From the NCBI RefSeq assembly GCF_013032455.1, contig NZ_WQCF01000001.1:310001-374000 (forward strand): a stretch of 64,000 nt of DNA, given 5' to 3'. The translations under genes were made by a program, and so were the position numbers. This document shows, piece after piece, positions 35,447-44,032 of this stretch. Source of the DNA: Ruegeria atlantica (GTDB taxonomy: Bacteria; Pseudomonadota; Alphaproteobacteria; Rhodobacterales; Rhodobacteraceae). The notes beneath the pieces were generated by a model. The model had not been told where the DNA came from and did no database searches. It saw only the letters and a list, made by a program, of their open reading frames with translations. Every line of letters begins with the position of its first letter. Within the stretch, counting starts at the first letter, position 1.

Positions 35447-36697
35447 ATGCGATATTCCGGCTTTCGAGTCATCAAAGAGGCGCTCACCGGCCACAAAGGG
35501 TGGAAACCGGTCTGGCGCGAGCCCGAACCCAAGGCGCATTACGACATCGTCGTGATTGGTGGCGGTGGTCATGGACTGGCCACGGCGCACTACCTGTCCA
35601 AGGTCTATGGTCAGCGCAACGTGGCCGTGGTGGAAAAGGGCTGGATCGGTGGCGGCAATGTTGGGCGGAACACCACCATTGTGCGTTCGAACTACATGCT
35701 CGACGGGAACGAACCGTTCTACGAGTTCTCGATGAAACTGTGGGAAGGACTTGAGCAAGACCTGAACTACAACGCCATGATGAGCCAACGCGGGATCATC
35801 AACCTGTTCCACACCGACGGCCAGCGCGATGCCTATACACGGCGCGGCAACGCGATGATCCTGAACGGCGCGGATGCCGAGCTTTTGGATGCCGAGCAGG
35901 TGCGTAAGGAACACCCCTATCTGAATTTCGACGACGCCCGCTTTCCGATCAAAGGCGGCCTGGTGCAGCGACGTGCAGGAACAGCCCGCCACGATGCAGT
36001 AGCCTGGGGCTTTGCCCGGTCGGCGGATTTGCATGGCGTGGATATCATCCAGAATTGCGAGGTGAGCGGTCTACGGATCGAGAACGGCAAATGTCTGGGG
36101 GTCGAGACCACCAAGGGCTTCATCGGCGCGAACAAAGTGGGTTGCGCGGTTGCCGGCAGTTCCAGCCGTGTGATGGGAATGGCCGGTATGCGTCTGCCTA
36201 TCGAAAGCCACGTCCTGCAGGCCTTTGTATCCGAAGGGCTGAAGCCGGTTCTGCCCAGCGTCATCACCTTTGGCGCGGGCCACTTCTATGTCAGCCAGTC
36301 CGACAAGGGCGGGCTGGTCTTTGGCGGCGATATCGACGGCTATAACACCTATGCCCAACGCGGCAACCTGCCCGTGGTCGAGGATGTTTGCGAAGGTGGC
36401 ATGGCCCTGATGCCGATGATCGGGCGCGCGCGCCTGCTGCGGATGTGGGGCGGCGTGATGGACATGTCGATGGATGGATCGCCCATCATCGACCGCACTC
36501 CGGTCGAAGGGCTCTATTTCAACGGTGGCTGGTGTTACGGCGGGTTCAAGGCGACCCCGGCCTCGGGCCATTGCTTTGCGCACCTTCTGGCGAAAGACGA
36601 ACCACATCCTGTCGCTACCGCCTATCGCCTCGACCGGTTCCAGACCGGCCGGATGATCGACGAAAAAGGCGTGGGCAACCAGCCCAACCTGCACTGA
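35447..36697 (+). CDS. soxB: Sarcosine oxidase beta subunit
   Basis: Flavoprotein subunit of heterotetrameric sarcosine oxidase, which demethylates sarcosine to glycine with formation of 5,10-methylene-THF and H2O2. The FAD-binding motif is IGGGGHGLATAHYL (residues 37-50), and His182 in AGTARHDAVAWG matches the residue that carries covalent FMN in the family. The 416-residue length is normal. AAAGG eight bases upstream supports the start. First gene of soxBDAG. It receives sarcosine potentially made by the creatinase encoded at 17-18 kb. Confidence 0.95.
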   Translation: MRYSGFRVIKEALTGHKGWKPVWREPEPKAHYDIVVIGGGGHGLATAHYLSKVYGQRNVAVVEKGWIGGGNVGRNTTIVRSNYMLDGNEPFYEFSMKLWEGLEQDLNYNAMMSQRGIINLFHTDGQRDAYTRRGNAMILNGADAELLDAEQVRKEHPYLNFDDARFPIKGGLVQRRAGTARHDAVAWGFARSADLHGVDIIQNCEVSGLRIENGKCLGVETTKGFIGANKVGCAVAGSSSRVMGMAGMRLPIESHVLQAFVSEGLKPVLPSVITFGAGHFYVSQSDKGGLVFGGDIDGYNTYAQRGNLPVVEDVCEGGMALMPMIGRARLLRMWGGVMDMSMDGSPIIDRTPVEGLYFNGGWCYGGFKATPASGHCFAHLLAKDEPHPVATAYRLDRFQTGRMIDEKGVGNQPNLH

Positions 36698-36710
36698 GGG
36701 GGACCGTACA

Positions 36711-36998
36711 ATGATTATCAACCATCCCCTTCTGGGCCCACGTGACGCGTCGGAATTCACCTATCTGGGCGACGCGGCCCTGATCGACCGCCCCGATTGG
36801 CAGGCCGAGAACGCAGCCGATGCATTCTATGAATACGGCTATCTGCGCGACAACCCCTCCGGTGAGCATCAGGAGCTTTGGTATCACGAGGCCGGTGATC
36901 GATCGTGGCTGGTCGTCACGCGCAACACGCTGACGCATGAGATTTCAAAAGTGGAACTGGCCCGCGACGTGGCCCGCGCTCGGGGGCGATCCAAATGA
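36711..36998 (+). CDS. soxD: Sarcosine oxidase delta subunit, lacking most zinc ligands
   Basis: Small delta subunit (95 residues) of the sarcosine oxidase tetramer. Order and pattern agree with SoxD: GPRDASEFTYLGDA, RPDWQ, GYLRDNPSGEHQELWYHEAG and VTRNTLTHEI. In classical SoxD a zinc ion is held by Cys-x-x-Cys near the N-terminus plus a later His and Cys. Here the first pair reads His5-Pro-Leu-Leu, and the last Cys is Asp in HEAGDRSW; only the middle His remains. The subunit is therefore a divergent, probably zinc-free type. It lies 13 bp after soxB and overlaps soxA as ATGA. Confidence 0.92.
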   Translation: MIINHPLLGPRDASEFTYLGDAALIDRPDWQAENAADAFYEYGYLRDNPSGEHQELWYHEAGDRSWLVVTRNTLTHEISKVELARDVARARGRSK

Positions 36999-39940
36999 CA
37001 CAGACAAACAGGCTTGAAGGCGGTCAGATCGATCGCAACACTTCTCTGAGCTTCCGTTTCGACGGGCGCAGCTATACCGCCCACTCCGGAGATACTTTGG
37101 CTTCGGCTCTGCTGGCCAATGACGTGCGGCTGATCGGGCGCTCGTTCAAATATCACCGCCCGCGCGGGTTGCTGACTGCCGGGTCGGAAGAACCCAACGG
37201 AATGGTCGAGCTGCGCACCGGCGCACGGAAGGAACCCAACACCCGTGCCACAACGATTGAGATGTTCGACGGGCTTGAGGCCTATTCGCAGAACCGCTGG
37301 CCGAGCCTCAAATTCGATGCGCTGGCAGTGAACGACATGTTCTCGAATTTCCTGTCGGCAGGATTCTACTACAAAACCTTCATGTGGCCCGCCGCGTTTT
37401 GGGAAAAGCTCTACGAGCCAATAATCCGTCGCGCTGCTGGCTTGGGTTCTCTGTCGATGGAGGCCGACCCGGACGAGTACGACAAGGGTTTCCGCCACTG
37501 CGATTTGCTGATCATCGGGGCCGGTCCTGCTGGTCTGATGGCGGCTCTGACCGCTGGTCGTGCTGGCGCCGATGTCATCCTGGCCGATGAGGACTTCGCC
37601 CTCGGCGGGCGTCTGAACAGCGAGACCTTTGCGGTCGGCGACCACAGCGCTTCGGAATGGGCCGCGCAGGCGGTGGCTGAACTGTCTTCGATGCCCAACG
37701 TCCGCCTGATGCCGCGCACAACCGTGATCGGCGCATTCGACCACGGTATTTACGGCGCGGTCGAGCGGACCGGAGACCACCTGCCTTCCCTGCCTGCTGG
37801 CAAACCGCGTCAGATTCTATGGCGCATCTACACGCAAAAGGCGCTGCTTTGCGCCGGGGCCACGGAACGCCCCATTGCGTTCGAAAACAACGACCGCCCT
37901 GGCATCATGATGGCGAGCGCATTGCGTACCTATGCAAACCGCTTCGCGGTCACGGCGTCGCAGCGAGTGGCGATTTTCACCAACAACGACGACGGCCACC
38001 GGACCGCCGCTGATCTGCACGCCAAGGGCGTCAGGATCGCCGCTGTGGTAGATGTGCGCGAGGATGCGCCCTCCAGCTATGACTATGAAGTGCTGAAAGG
38101 CGCTCAGGTCACGAACACCAAAGGCCGCCACGGGCTGAGCTTCGTCGAAGTCTCCTTGCCTGATGGTTCGGCCCGGACCTTGGATTGCGGCGCGCTGGGT
38201 GTGTCCGGGGGCTGGAACCCGAATGTCCACCTGACCTGCCACCAGCGTGGTCGCCCGGTCTGGAACGAAGCGATGGCGGCCTTTGTTCCCGGCGCCGACC
38301 TGCCTGTGTGCATGTCGGTCGCAGGTGCGGCGAATGGGATCTTGTCAACTCATGGTGCCCTGCAATCCGGCGCGGAGGGCGCGGCCAAGGCGCTGGACTT
38401 GACTGGTGCTCTGCCCGACCTGCCCGAAGCCGAGGACGCTCCGATCGCGCAGACGCCCTTCTGGTATGTGCAGGGTTGCAAACGCGCTTGGGTCGACCAG
38501 CAGAACGACGTAACCGTCAAGGATGTGAAGCTCAGCTATCAGGAGGGTTTCCGCTCGGTCGAGCACCTGAAACGCTATACCACGCTGGGCATGGCGACCG
38601 ATCAGGGCAAGACCTCGAACATCACCGGGCTGGCGATCATGGCCGAGGTGGCTGGTAAATCGATCCCCGAGGTCGGCACCACCATTTTCCGCCCGCCTTA
38701 CACGCCGGTTCCGATCGCCACCTTCGCGGGTCGAATGAAAGGGCAGGAATTCCACCCGACCCGCCTGACGCCCTCGCACTATTGGTCCAAGGAACGCGGA
38801 GCGGTGTTTGTCGAGGTCGGCAACTGGCTGCGCGCGCAATGGTTCCCCCTGCCCGGTGAGACGCACTGGCGGGAATCGGTGGACCGTGAGGTGCGCCAGA
38901 CCCGCGCCTCGGTCGGGGTGTGCGATTGTACGACGCTGGGCAAGATCGACGTGCAGGGTACTGATGCGGCCGCGTTTCTGAACCGTATCTACGCCAACGG
39001 TTTCGCCAAACTGGCCGTAGGAAAAACTCGGTACGGTCTGATGTTGCGTGAAGACGGGATGGTCATGGATGATGGCACCGCCGCGCGGATGGCCGAGGAT
39101 CACTTCGTCGTCACCACCACCACGGCAAACGCCGTAAGCGTCTATCGCCACATGGAGTTTGTGCGTCAGTGCTTGTACCCGGACATGGATGTGCAACTGA
39201 TCTCGACCACCGAGGCGTGGGCACAGTATGCAGTGGCCGGGCCCAATTCGCGCAAATTGCTGCAAAAGATCATCGACCCGGAATTCGACATTTCGAACGA
39301 GGCTTTCCCGTTCATGGCCTGCGGTAACGTCACCGTCTGCGGTGGGTTGCGTGCACGGTTGTTCCGGATCTCTTTCTCGGGCGAGCTTGCCTATGAAATC
39401 GCGGTGCCCTCACGCTATGGGGATGCACTGATGCGGCGGCTGATGGCGAAGGGTGAGGAATACGGCGTCATCCCCTATGGCACCGAAGCACTGGGCGTGA
39501 TGAGGGTTGAAAAGGGTCATGCCGCCGGGAATGAATTAAACGGGACCACCACGGCACTGAACCTTGGATTGGGTAAGATGGTTTCGAAGAAGAAAGACAG
39601 CATCGGTTCGGTCCTGTCCGAGCGTGAGGCCCTCGTCGAACCGGATGTCCTGCGACTTGTCGGGATCAAGCCGCTAAAACCCGAGGATAAAATCACCGCA
39701 GGCGGGCATTTGATGAACACCGATGGCCCGGTCGATGCGGCCCATGATCAGGGTTATGTTACCTCGGCTGTTTATTCACCAATCCTGAACAGCAATATCG
39801 GTCTGGGGCTTGTTAAGAACGGAGCTGAGCGGCTGGGTGAAAAAATGCGCCTGGTCTCACCGCTGACCGATCTGACCGTCGAGGTCGAACTTGTTTCGGC
39901 CCATTTCGTCGACCCTGAAGGAGAGCGTCTACGTGCATGA
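36995..39940 (+). CDS. soxA: Sarcosine oxidase alpha subunit
   Basis: Large subunit, 981 residues. The N-terminal ferredoxin-like segment (FRFDGRSYTAHSGDTLASAL, YHRPRGLLT) is followed by a NAD/FAD-type Rossmann domain (LLIIGAGPAGLMAALTAGRAG, near residue 170) and a C-terminal folate-binding GcvT-like domain (VGVCDCTTLGKIDVQG, YGLMLREDGMVMDDGT). The last hands the methyl carbon to tetrahydrofolate. The start overlaps the soxD stop (ATGA) and the end overlaps soxG by 8 bp, so translation is coupled. Full length for the family and without lesions. Confidence 0.96.
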   Translation: MTQTNRLEGGQIDRNTSLSFRFDGRSYTAHSGDTLASALLANDVRLIGRSFKYHRPRGLLTAGSEEPNGMVELRTGARKEPNTRATTIEMFDGLEAYSQNRWPSLKFDALAVNDMFSNFLSAGFYYKTFMWPAAFWEKLYEPIIRRAAGLGSLSMEADPDEYDKGFRHCDLLIIGAGPAGLMAALTAGRAGADVILADEDFALGGRLNSETFAVGDHSASEWAAQAVAELSSMPNVRLMPRTTVIGAFDHGIYGAVERTGDHLPSLPAGKPRQILWRIYTQKALLCAGATERPIAFENNDRPGIMMASALRTYANRFAVTASQRVAIFTNNDDGHRTAADLHAKGVRIAAVVDVREDAPSSYDYEVLKGAQVTNTKGRHGLSFVEVSLPDGSARTLDCGALGVSGGWNPNVHLTCHQRGRPVWNEAMAAFVPGADLPVCMSVAGAANGILSTHGALQSGAEGAAKALDLTGALPDLPEAEDAPIAQTPFWYVQGCKRAWVDQQNDVTVKDVKLSYQEGFRSVEHLKRYTTLGMATDQGKTSNITGLAIMAEVAGKSIPEVGTTIFRPPYTPVPIATFAGRMKGQEFHPTRLTPSHYWSKERGAVFVEVGNWLRAQWFPLPGETHWRESVDREVRQTRASVGVCDCTTLGKIDVQGTDAAAFLNRIYANGFAKLAVGKTRYGLMLREDGMVMDDGTAARMAEDHFVVTTTTANAVSVYRHMEFVRQCLYPDMDVQLISTTEAWAQYAVAGPNSRKLLQKIIDPEFDISNEAFPFMACGNVTVCGGLRARLFRISFSGELAYEIAVPSRYGDALMRRLMAKGEEYGVIPYGTEALGVMRVEKGHAAGNELNGTTTALNLGLGKMVSKKKDSIGSVLSEREALVEPDVLRLVGIKPLKPEDKITAGGHLMNTDGPVDAAHDQGYVTSAVYSPILNSNIGLGLVKNGAERLGEKMRLVSPLTDLTVEVELVSAHFVDPEGERLRA

Positions 39941-40493
39941 TCTTGTTGCGATAACCGCCCTGGGCGGAACTGAGCCGCGTGTGGACACCATAGCCGGGGT
40001 CACCTGCACAGAAGTACCGGGCGTCGCGCTGGCGTCGGTCGCGGCGCGTTTGGGTGAGGAGGCCAATTGCGTCAAGGCTTTGGGCGACCTCATTGAAGCA
40101 CCCACGCCCGAGGTTGGCCAGTGGGCTGGCGCGACGATCAGTGCGTTCTGGTCTGGCCCCGACCAATGGATGGTCGAGGCCCCGTTTGAGAGCCACGAAG
40201 ACCTGCCCGGTCAGACAAAAGCCGCCATGGCAGGTACTGCCTCTGTCACAGAACAGACGGATGGTTGGGCACGGTTCGATCTAAGCGGGGACAATATTTC
40301 GTCTGTGTTGGAACTGCTTTGCCAACTCGATCTGCGCAAAATAAGCGCGGGCAGTGCCGACCGCTGTTCGATCCATCATATCGGCTGTTTTGTGCTGTGT
40401 CGGACCCCGGAACACTTCAGCATTTATGGCCCGCGATCATCTGCCGGATCATTGCATCATGCCATCGTAACGGCGATGCGTTCAGCGCTGTAA
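39933..40493 (+). CDS. soxG: Sarcosine oxidase gamma subunit
   Basis: Gamma subunit, about 186 residues, the last of soxBDAG. It has a degenerate GcvT-like fold; recognisable parts are FWSGPDQWMVEAP, GWARFDLSGDNISSVLELL and a C-terminal CSIHHIGCFVLCRTPEHFSI. The start is placed at GTG 39933 because GGAG lies nine bases upstream and the reading begins MHDLVAITALGG; the frame is open 14 codons further upstream within soxA. It ends 7 bp from the convergent GlxA-type regulator. Confidence 0.92.
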   Translation: MHDLVAITALGGTEPRVDTIAGVTCTEVPGVALASVAARLGEEANCVKALGDLIEAPTPEVGQWAGATISAFWSGPDQWMVEAPFESHEDLPGQTKAAMAGTASVTEQTDGWARFDLSGDNISSVLELLCQLDLRKISAGSADRCSIHHIGCFVLCRTPEHFSIYGPRSSAGSLHHAIVTAMRSAL

Positions 40494-40500
40494 ACCGAGC

Positions 40501-41505
40501 TTATACCGACGGCAACGGCGCGTTATCTTCTACGCGGAAACGGTTGATACGGTGCCGATCTTCGCTGGGGCTCAATCCGAACGCAGCGCGGTAATGCGTG
40601 ACCAAAGGTGCCACAGAAGCATAACCGACAGCCGAGGCGATCTGGGGTATCGGGTCTTTGGTGTATACCACCATCTGCCGCGCCGCCTTCATGCGCATGG
40701 CGCGGTAATAATGGCTGGGACTTTGCCCAGTGGCCTGCTTAAACGCGCGCTCGATCTGCCGGGAGGTCACACCCATTTGCTGCGCAACGTCGGCGATTGA
40801 GATTGGCTCGCTCATATGCGCACCAAACAACGCAACACTTCGAGATACCAGAGGCGGCAGGCTATCCCCCGTCCCCGGCGCATTGGCGCTGGGTACCTGC
40901 TGCTGCACACCGGCCCCGCGCATCATCGGGTGTTGGAACCAGCAGGCGACTTCATGCGCAACATCACCGCCCAGACGATCCTGAATCAGGTGAAGCGCCA
41001 GATCAAACCCCGCCGCAGCACCCGAAACGGTTGTGCGACTGGTGTTTCGAACGATCACTTCACTGCGCGCATCCATGTCCGGAAATTCAGCTTCAAACGC
41101 GGCCTCGTAGCACCAGTGAACTGAAACCGGATGGCCCTGCATGACGCCCGACCGCACCAATGGAAAGATGCCCGCACTGATCCCACCTAGAATTGTGCCG
41201 TGACGGCCTAGGCTGCGAAGTGCGCCGTTGCCGAAACTTGGGTTATCAAACCCTGAGGTCGGACTGCTGAGCAGGAACAATATGTCGACATCCTTGCACG
41301 CAGCCAGAGATCGTTCAGCCTCGAACCCAACACCTGCGCTGGATTGCACTTTTTGCCCGTTCTCCGAGATCAGAACCCAGCAGAATGCCTCTTGTCCGGC
41401 AATTTCATTGGCTGCGCGTAACGGCTCGATCACCGAGGTCAGGCAAGCCATCGGAAAGCCATCAAACAGCAGAAAGCCTATCTCGATTCTGTTTTCACTG
41501 CGCAT
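40501..41505 (-). CDS. GlxA family AraC-type regulator next to sox operon
   Basis: A 334-residue transcription factor with an N-terminal DJ-1/PfpI amidase-like domain (IEIGFLLFDGFPMACLTSVI, GGISAGIFPLV) and a C-terminal AraC double helix-turn-helix (SIADVAQQMGVTSRQIERAF, ASAVGYASVAPLVTHYRAAF). This architecture is shared with GbdR and SouR, which control glycine betaine and sarcosine catabolism in Pseudomonas. It is convergent to soxG with 7 bp between, so regulation of sox is likely but inferred. Confidence 0.92.
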   Translation of the reverse strand: MRSENRIEIGFLLFDGFPMACLTSVIEPLRAANEIAGQEAFCWVLISENGQKVQSSAGVGFEAERSLAACKDVDILFLLSSPTSGFDNPSFGNGALRSLGRHGTILGGISAGIFPLVRSGVMQGHPVSVHWCYEAAFEAEFPDMDARSEVIVRNTSRTTVSGAAAGFDLALHLIQDRLGGDVAHEVACWFQHPMMRGAGVQQQVPSANAPGTGDSLPPLVSRSVALFGAHMSEPISIADVAQQMGVTSRQIERAFKQATGQSPSHYYRAMRMKAARQMVVYTKDPIPQIASAVGYASVAPLVTHYRAAFGLSPSEDRHRINRFRVEDNAPLPSV

Positions 41506-41549
41506 GAGGCTGTCCTAGCAGGAATCCCGCGACAGCCCTATGCGAAGTT

Positions 41550-41798
41550 TCAGGCCCAGCGGATCAACCCGATGATGGCCGAGGTTGCGTAAAACCCCTG
41601 TAACAACAGAAAGGTCCATCGCCGGTCGATCATGGCCCAGGCGGCAAATAAAGCAGCGGACACGAAAAGCAGCGTAAAGCCAAGCAATTCCGCTCCTATA
41701 TTCGAGGCAATCAGCAAGGCGTAAGCCATTGCCAGCACTGAACCTGTCACCTCGAACACAGTGGTCAATCTGCGACGCGTGGTTTCAACTAGGGCCAT
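41550..41798 (-). CDS. Small integral membrane protein
   Basis: An 82-residue protein with three predicted membrane helices (FEVTGSVLAMAYALLIASNI, LLGFTLLFVSAALFAAWAMI, FLLLQGFYATSAIIGLI) linked by short charged loops. The pattern recalls small CBU_0592-like membrane proteins, but I do not claim membership. GGAG seven bases upstream of ATG 41798 supports the start. It is divergent from a LysR gene, so it may be that regulator's target. Confidence 0.72.
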   Translation of the reverse strand: MALVETTRRRLTTVFEVTGSVLAMAYALLIASNIGAELLGFTLLFVSAALFAAWAMIDRRWTFLLLQGFYATSAIIGLIRWA

Positions 41799-41859
41799 TG
41801 TTGGTCTCCGATGTTTGTCTTCCCCTTTGACTAGACCAACGCTAGGATGTGACTCAAAT

Positions 41860-41874
41860 GAATGATTGTCATTC
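41860..41874. promoter_or_regulatory. Candidate LysR operator in divergent intergenic region
   Basis: Perfect interrupted palindrome GAATGA-TTG-TCATTC in the 106 bp between the small membrane protein gene and the LysR gene, 30 bp upstream of the LysR start. Position and symmetry fit an autoregulatory LysR site. Confidence 0.45.
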
Positions 41875-41904
41875 TACGATCTGATTTTGTCATGCGAGGG
41901 GATT

Positions 41905-42774
41905 ATGAATGAACGGCTGGAAATCGACGCTCTGCGTGCCCTGCTCGCCATTTCGGCTCATGGAGGTGTGACCCGCGCGGCAGAACATCTGGCATTGTCG
42001 CAATCAGCAGTAAGCCACAAAATACGTCGGTTGGAACAGACCCTGGACTGCACCCTGCTGGCCCGTCGCGCCGGTGGCCCTCTTTTTACAGAGGCTGGCC
42101 AGCGGTTGTGTGACTATGCCCGCCGAATTACAGAGTTGCACGACGAGGCGCTGGCAGCGTTGGACAAGAAACCTCTGACCGGTGCCATCCGACTGGGCAT
42201 GACTGAAGATACCACCACCAGCGGAATTGCAAGGGTATTGGGTCGTTTCACGCGGCTTTACCCTGACGTCCGCGTCCGAACGCGCACCAGCCAAAGTCTG
42301 AATGTGCAAGCATGGTTAAAGGCCGGAGAGTTGGACGTGGCGGTAATGCAGATTTTCCGTAAGGACATCTTGTCCGACGACCTGATCCTGTTTGAGGACC
42401 GGTTATACTGGGTGAAATCACCCGAGTTCCAAATTGACGTCTCAGCGCCTGTACCGTTCCTGTCCTTCGACAGCCAATGCTTTTACAGGCAGTGGGGCAT
42501 GGGCAATGGGACGCACAGGTTCGACAGCGTGCTTGAATGTCCGAGTGCCGCTGGCATTCAGTCAGCGGTACGCTCCGGCCTCGGGGTTGCTCTACTCAAT
42601 GGGCTGCATGTTACTTCGGATATGGAGATCATTAACGATCTGTTCCCCAATCCGCCTGACATATCCTATGTCGCGCGCTCATCACTGAAACGTCGGAACC
42701 CAGCGGTGATGGCATTGATTGAAGAGATCCGCAAAGAAGTCACGTCCGCCCTTCCCTTGCGTGCTGCAGTCTGA
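41905..42774 (+). CDS. LysR family transcriptional regulator
   Basis: A 289-residue LysR protein. The winged helix reads IDALRALLAISAHGGVTRAA and LALSQSAVSHKIRRLEQTL, followed by a periplasmic-binding-like effector domain (GAIRLGMTEDTTTSGIARVL, RSGLGVALLNGLHV). The start at 41905 is behind GAGGGG; the frame opens 13 codons earlier without support. The inducer is unknown. The divergent small membrane protein gene, with a palindrome between the two, is the likely regulated target. Confidence 0.9.
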   Translation: MNERLEIDALRALLAISAHGGVTRAAEHLALSQSAVSHKIRRLEQTLDCTLLARRAGGPLFTEAGQRLCDYARRITELHDEALAALDKKPLTGAIRLGMTEDTTTSGIARVLGRFTRLYPDVRVRTRTSQSLNVQAWLKAGELDVAVMQIFRKDILSDDLILFEDRLYWVKSPEFQIDVSAPVPFLSFDSQCFYRQWGMGNGTHRFDSVLECPSAAGIQSAVRSGLGVALLNGLHVTSDMEIINDLFPNPPDISYVARSSLKRRNPAVMALIEEIRKEVTSALPLRAAV

Positions 42775-42792
42775 GCAACGTGCCCGGCTTGG

Positions 42793-43389
42793 TCAGTAGC
42801 CCCTAGTCATCCGTTTCCGACGGCGTTCATTTGATTTCTGGAAAGCCCAATCGCTGAACAGGGTTAGCGGGAACAACACCCGCTCGCCCAGACCATCAAT
42901 TACGACCAGCTTCCCACCACGTTCCTGCGCTCGTACTATGTTTTCAGGGCCCATATCACCGACAATAATGCGCCCACGTTCCAGGTCGTTCAGCAATTCA
43001 ATGACCTCTTCCTTAAGCTTTTTTCGAGCATCCGAACCCTTTTCCAGTGCCGCCTTCTCGGATTTCAACGTTGGCGCAAGATCGCCATCCGGTCCGGTCA
43101 GCTTTTCAACCACCAGACCCGGCCCTTCAGAAGTCGGCGCATAGCCCATGAAGCGGGCCAGTCGCTCAATTTCAGGACAACCTCGATGCAGGGCAGCAAG
43201 GTATTCGTTCGCCTCGCGGTTCCACTGCCGAAGAAAACCATAACGCCGCTCTGCATAGCGTGGAAAAATATGGTTTCGTACGGGTTCATCCACGCGGACT
43301 TTCAGCAATGCGCCTTCAATCTCGGGGTGTTGATATATTTTATAGTTGTTGCTGTCGCGCAAAGGAGTGTGGCCACTTAGGTCGATCAT
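42793..43389 (-). CDS. YrbL-like PhoP-network family protein
   Basis: A 198-residue protein with a kinase-like fold, related to E. coli YrbL. The N-terminus MIDLSGHTPLRDSNNYKIYQ lines up with the start of YrbL, which is why 43389 is chosen over a GTG 22 codons upstream. The block RIIVGDMGPENIVRAQE resembles a kinase catalytic loop and VVIDGLGERVLFPL the following acidic segment, so nucleotide binding is possible. The C-terminus is strongly basic (SNERRRKRMTRGY). No partner gene or function is evident. Confidence 0.78.
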   Translation of the reverse strand: MIDLSGHTPLRDSNNYKIYQHPEIEGALLKVRVDEPVRNHIFPRYAERRYGFLRQWNREANEYLAALHRGCPEIERLARFMGYAPTSEGPGLVVEKLTGPDGDLAPTLKSEKAALEKGSDARKKLKEEVIELLNDLERGRIIVGDMGPENIVRAQERGGKLVVIDGLGERVLFPLTLFSDWAFQKSNERRRKRMTRGY

Positions 43390-43570
43390 ATCTGTCCGGT
43401 CCAGTTCACTAAAAGCCCGTCTCGAAAAAGGCGCGGGTGATGAATTCTGCGGCACTACTTAATGTGTTCCTAAACCTGATACAATTGACCATGAGGTCGG
43501 TCTGCCCACTGCTCAGAAGCATTGTGACCCCAATTGCAAACCGTATCCGTGCTTTACCACCGAATTTCGA

Positions 43571-44032
43571 GTGGTGACGCGAGACACGCTTTATGAATTC
43601 GAGCGGGAGGCAGAGGTCATTTTCGCTTCGCTAAAAGCCGATCTGTCGATCAGCCTGAACCGCGCCGATCGTGAAAAAACCATGACCGGTGAGCGCAAAT
43701 TGACCGACATGCTGACCGATGGCACCGCACAATCCGAAGGCAACGTCGACGTGGTTGCGCAGTTGGCCTCGACCCTGGATCAGTTCGATCTGGGTTTTGA
43801 ACTGATGCCCGGCACCGGTGCACAAGACCTGACACCGCGCCTAGTTTATTTTCAGCAAGTAAATCTCAACCAACTCCTCTCTGCCGCGAAGTTTGTGGGC
43901 GCCGATACGTTCGAAATCCAGTGGTTTGACCAAGGCACTCCGCACAGAGCTGGACACAAGAATATTCGCATCAGCGCGAGTGTCGCCCAAAACTCTTCCA
44001 GCTTCTTCAAGACGTTGCGCTACGTTCACTGA
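43571..44032 (+). CDS. Doubtful hypothetical ORF in the 43.4-43.8 kb gap
   Basis: The 451 bp between the YrbL-like gene and the cyclase hold no recognisable gene. This frame is open from about 43463 to 44032, with GTG 43571 as the first usual start but no ribosome site. Its first ~90 residues (TLYEFEREAEVIFASLKADL onward) look protein-like. Upstream, in frame, is a Cys-rich stretch CDPNCKPYPC. From 43841 the ORF runs antisense through the 3' end of the cyclase gene. It could be a gene remnant, or chance. Confidence 0.25.
   Translation: MVTRDTLYEFEREAEVIFASLKADLSISLNRADREKTMTGERKLTDMLTDGTAQSEGNVDVVAQLASTLDQFDLGFELMPGTGAQDLTPRLVYFQQVNLNQLLSAAKFVGADTFEIQWFDQGTPHRAGHKNIRISASVAQNSSSFFKTLRYVH

Noticed and set aside
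35917..39265. Several 90-300 codon minus-strand ORFs under soxBDAG
   Set aside because: Antisense shadows of high-GC codon usage in the sox genes, without family motifs or ribosome sites.
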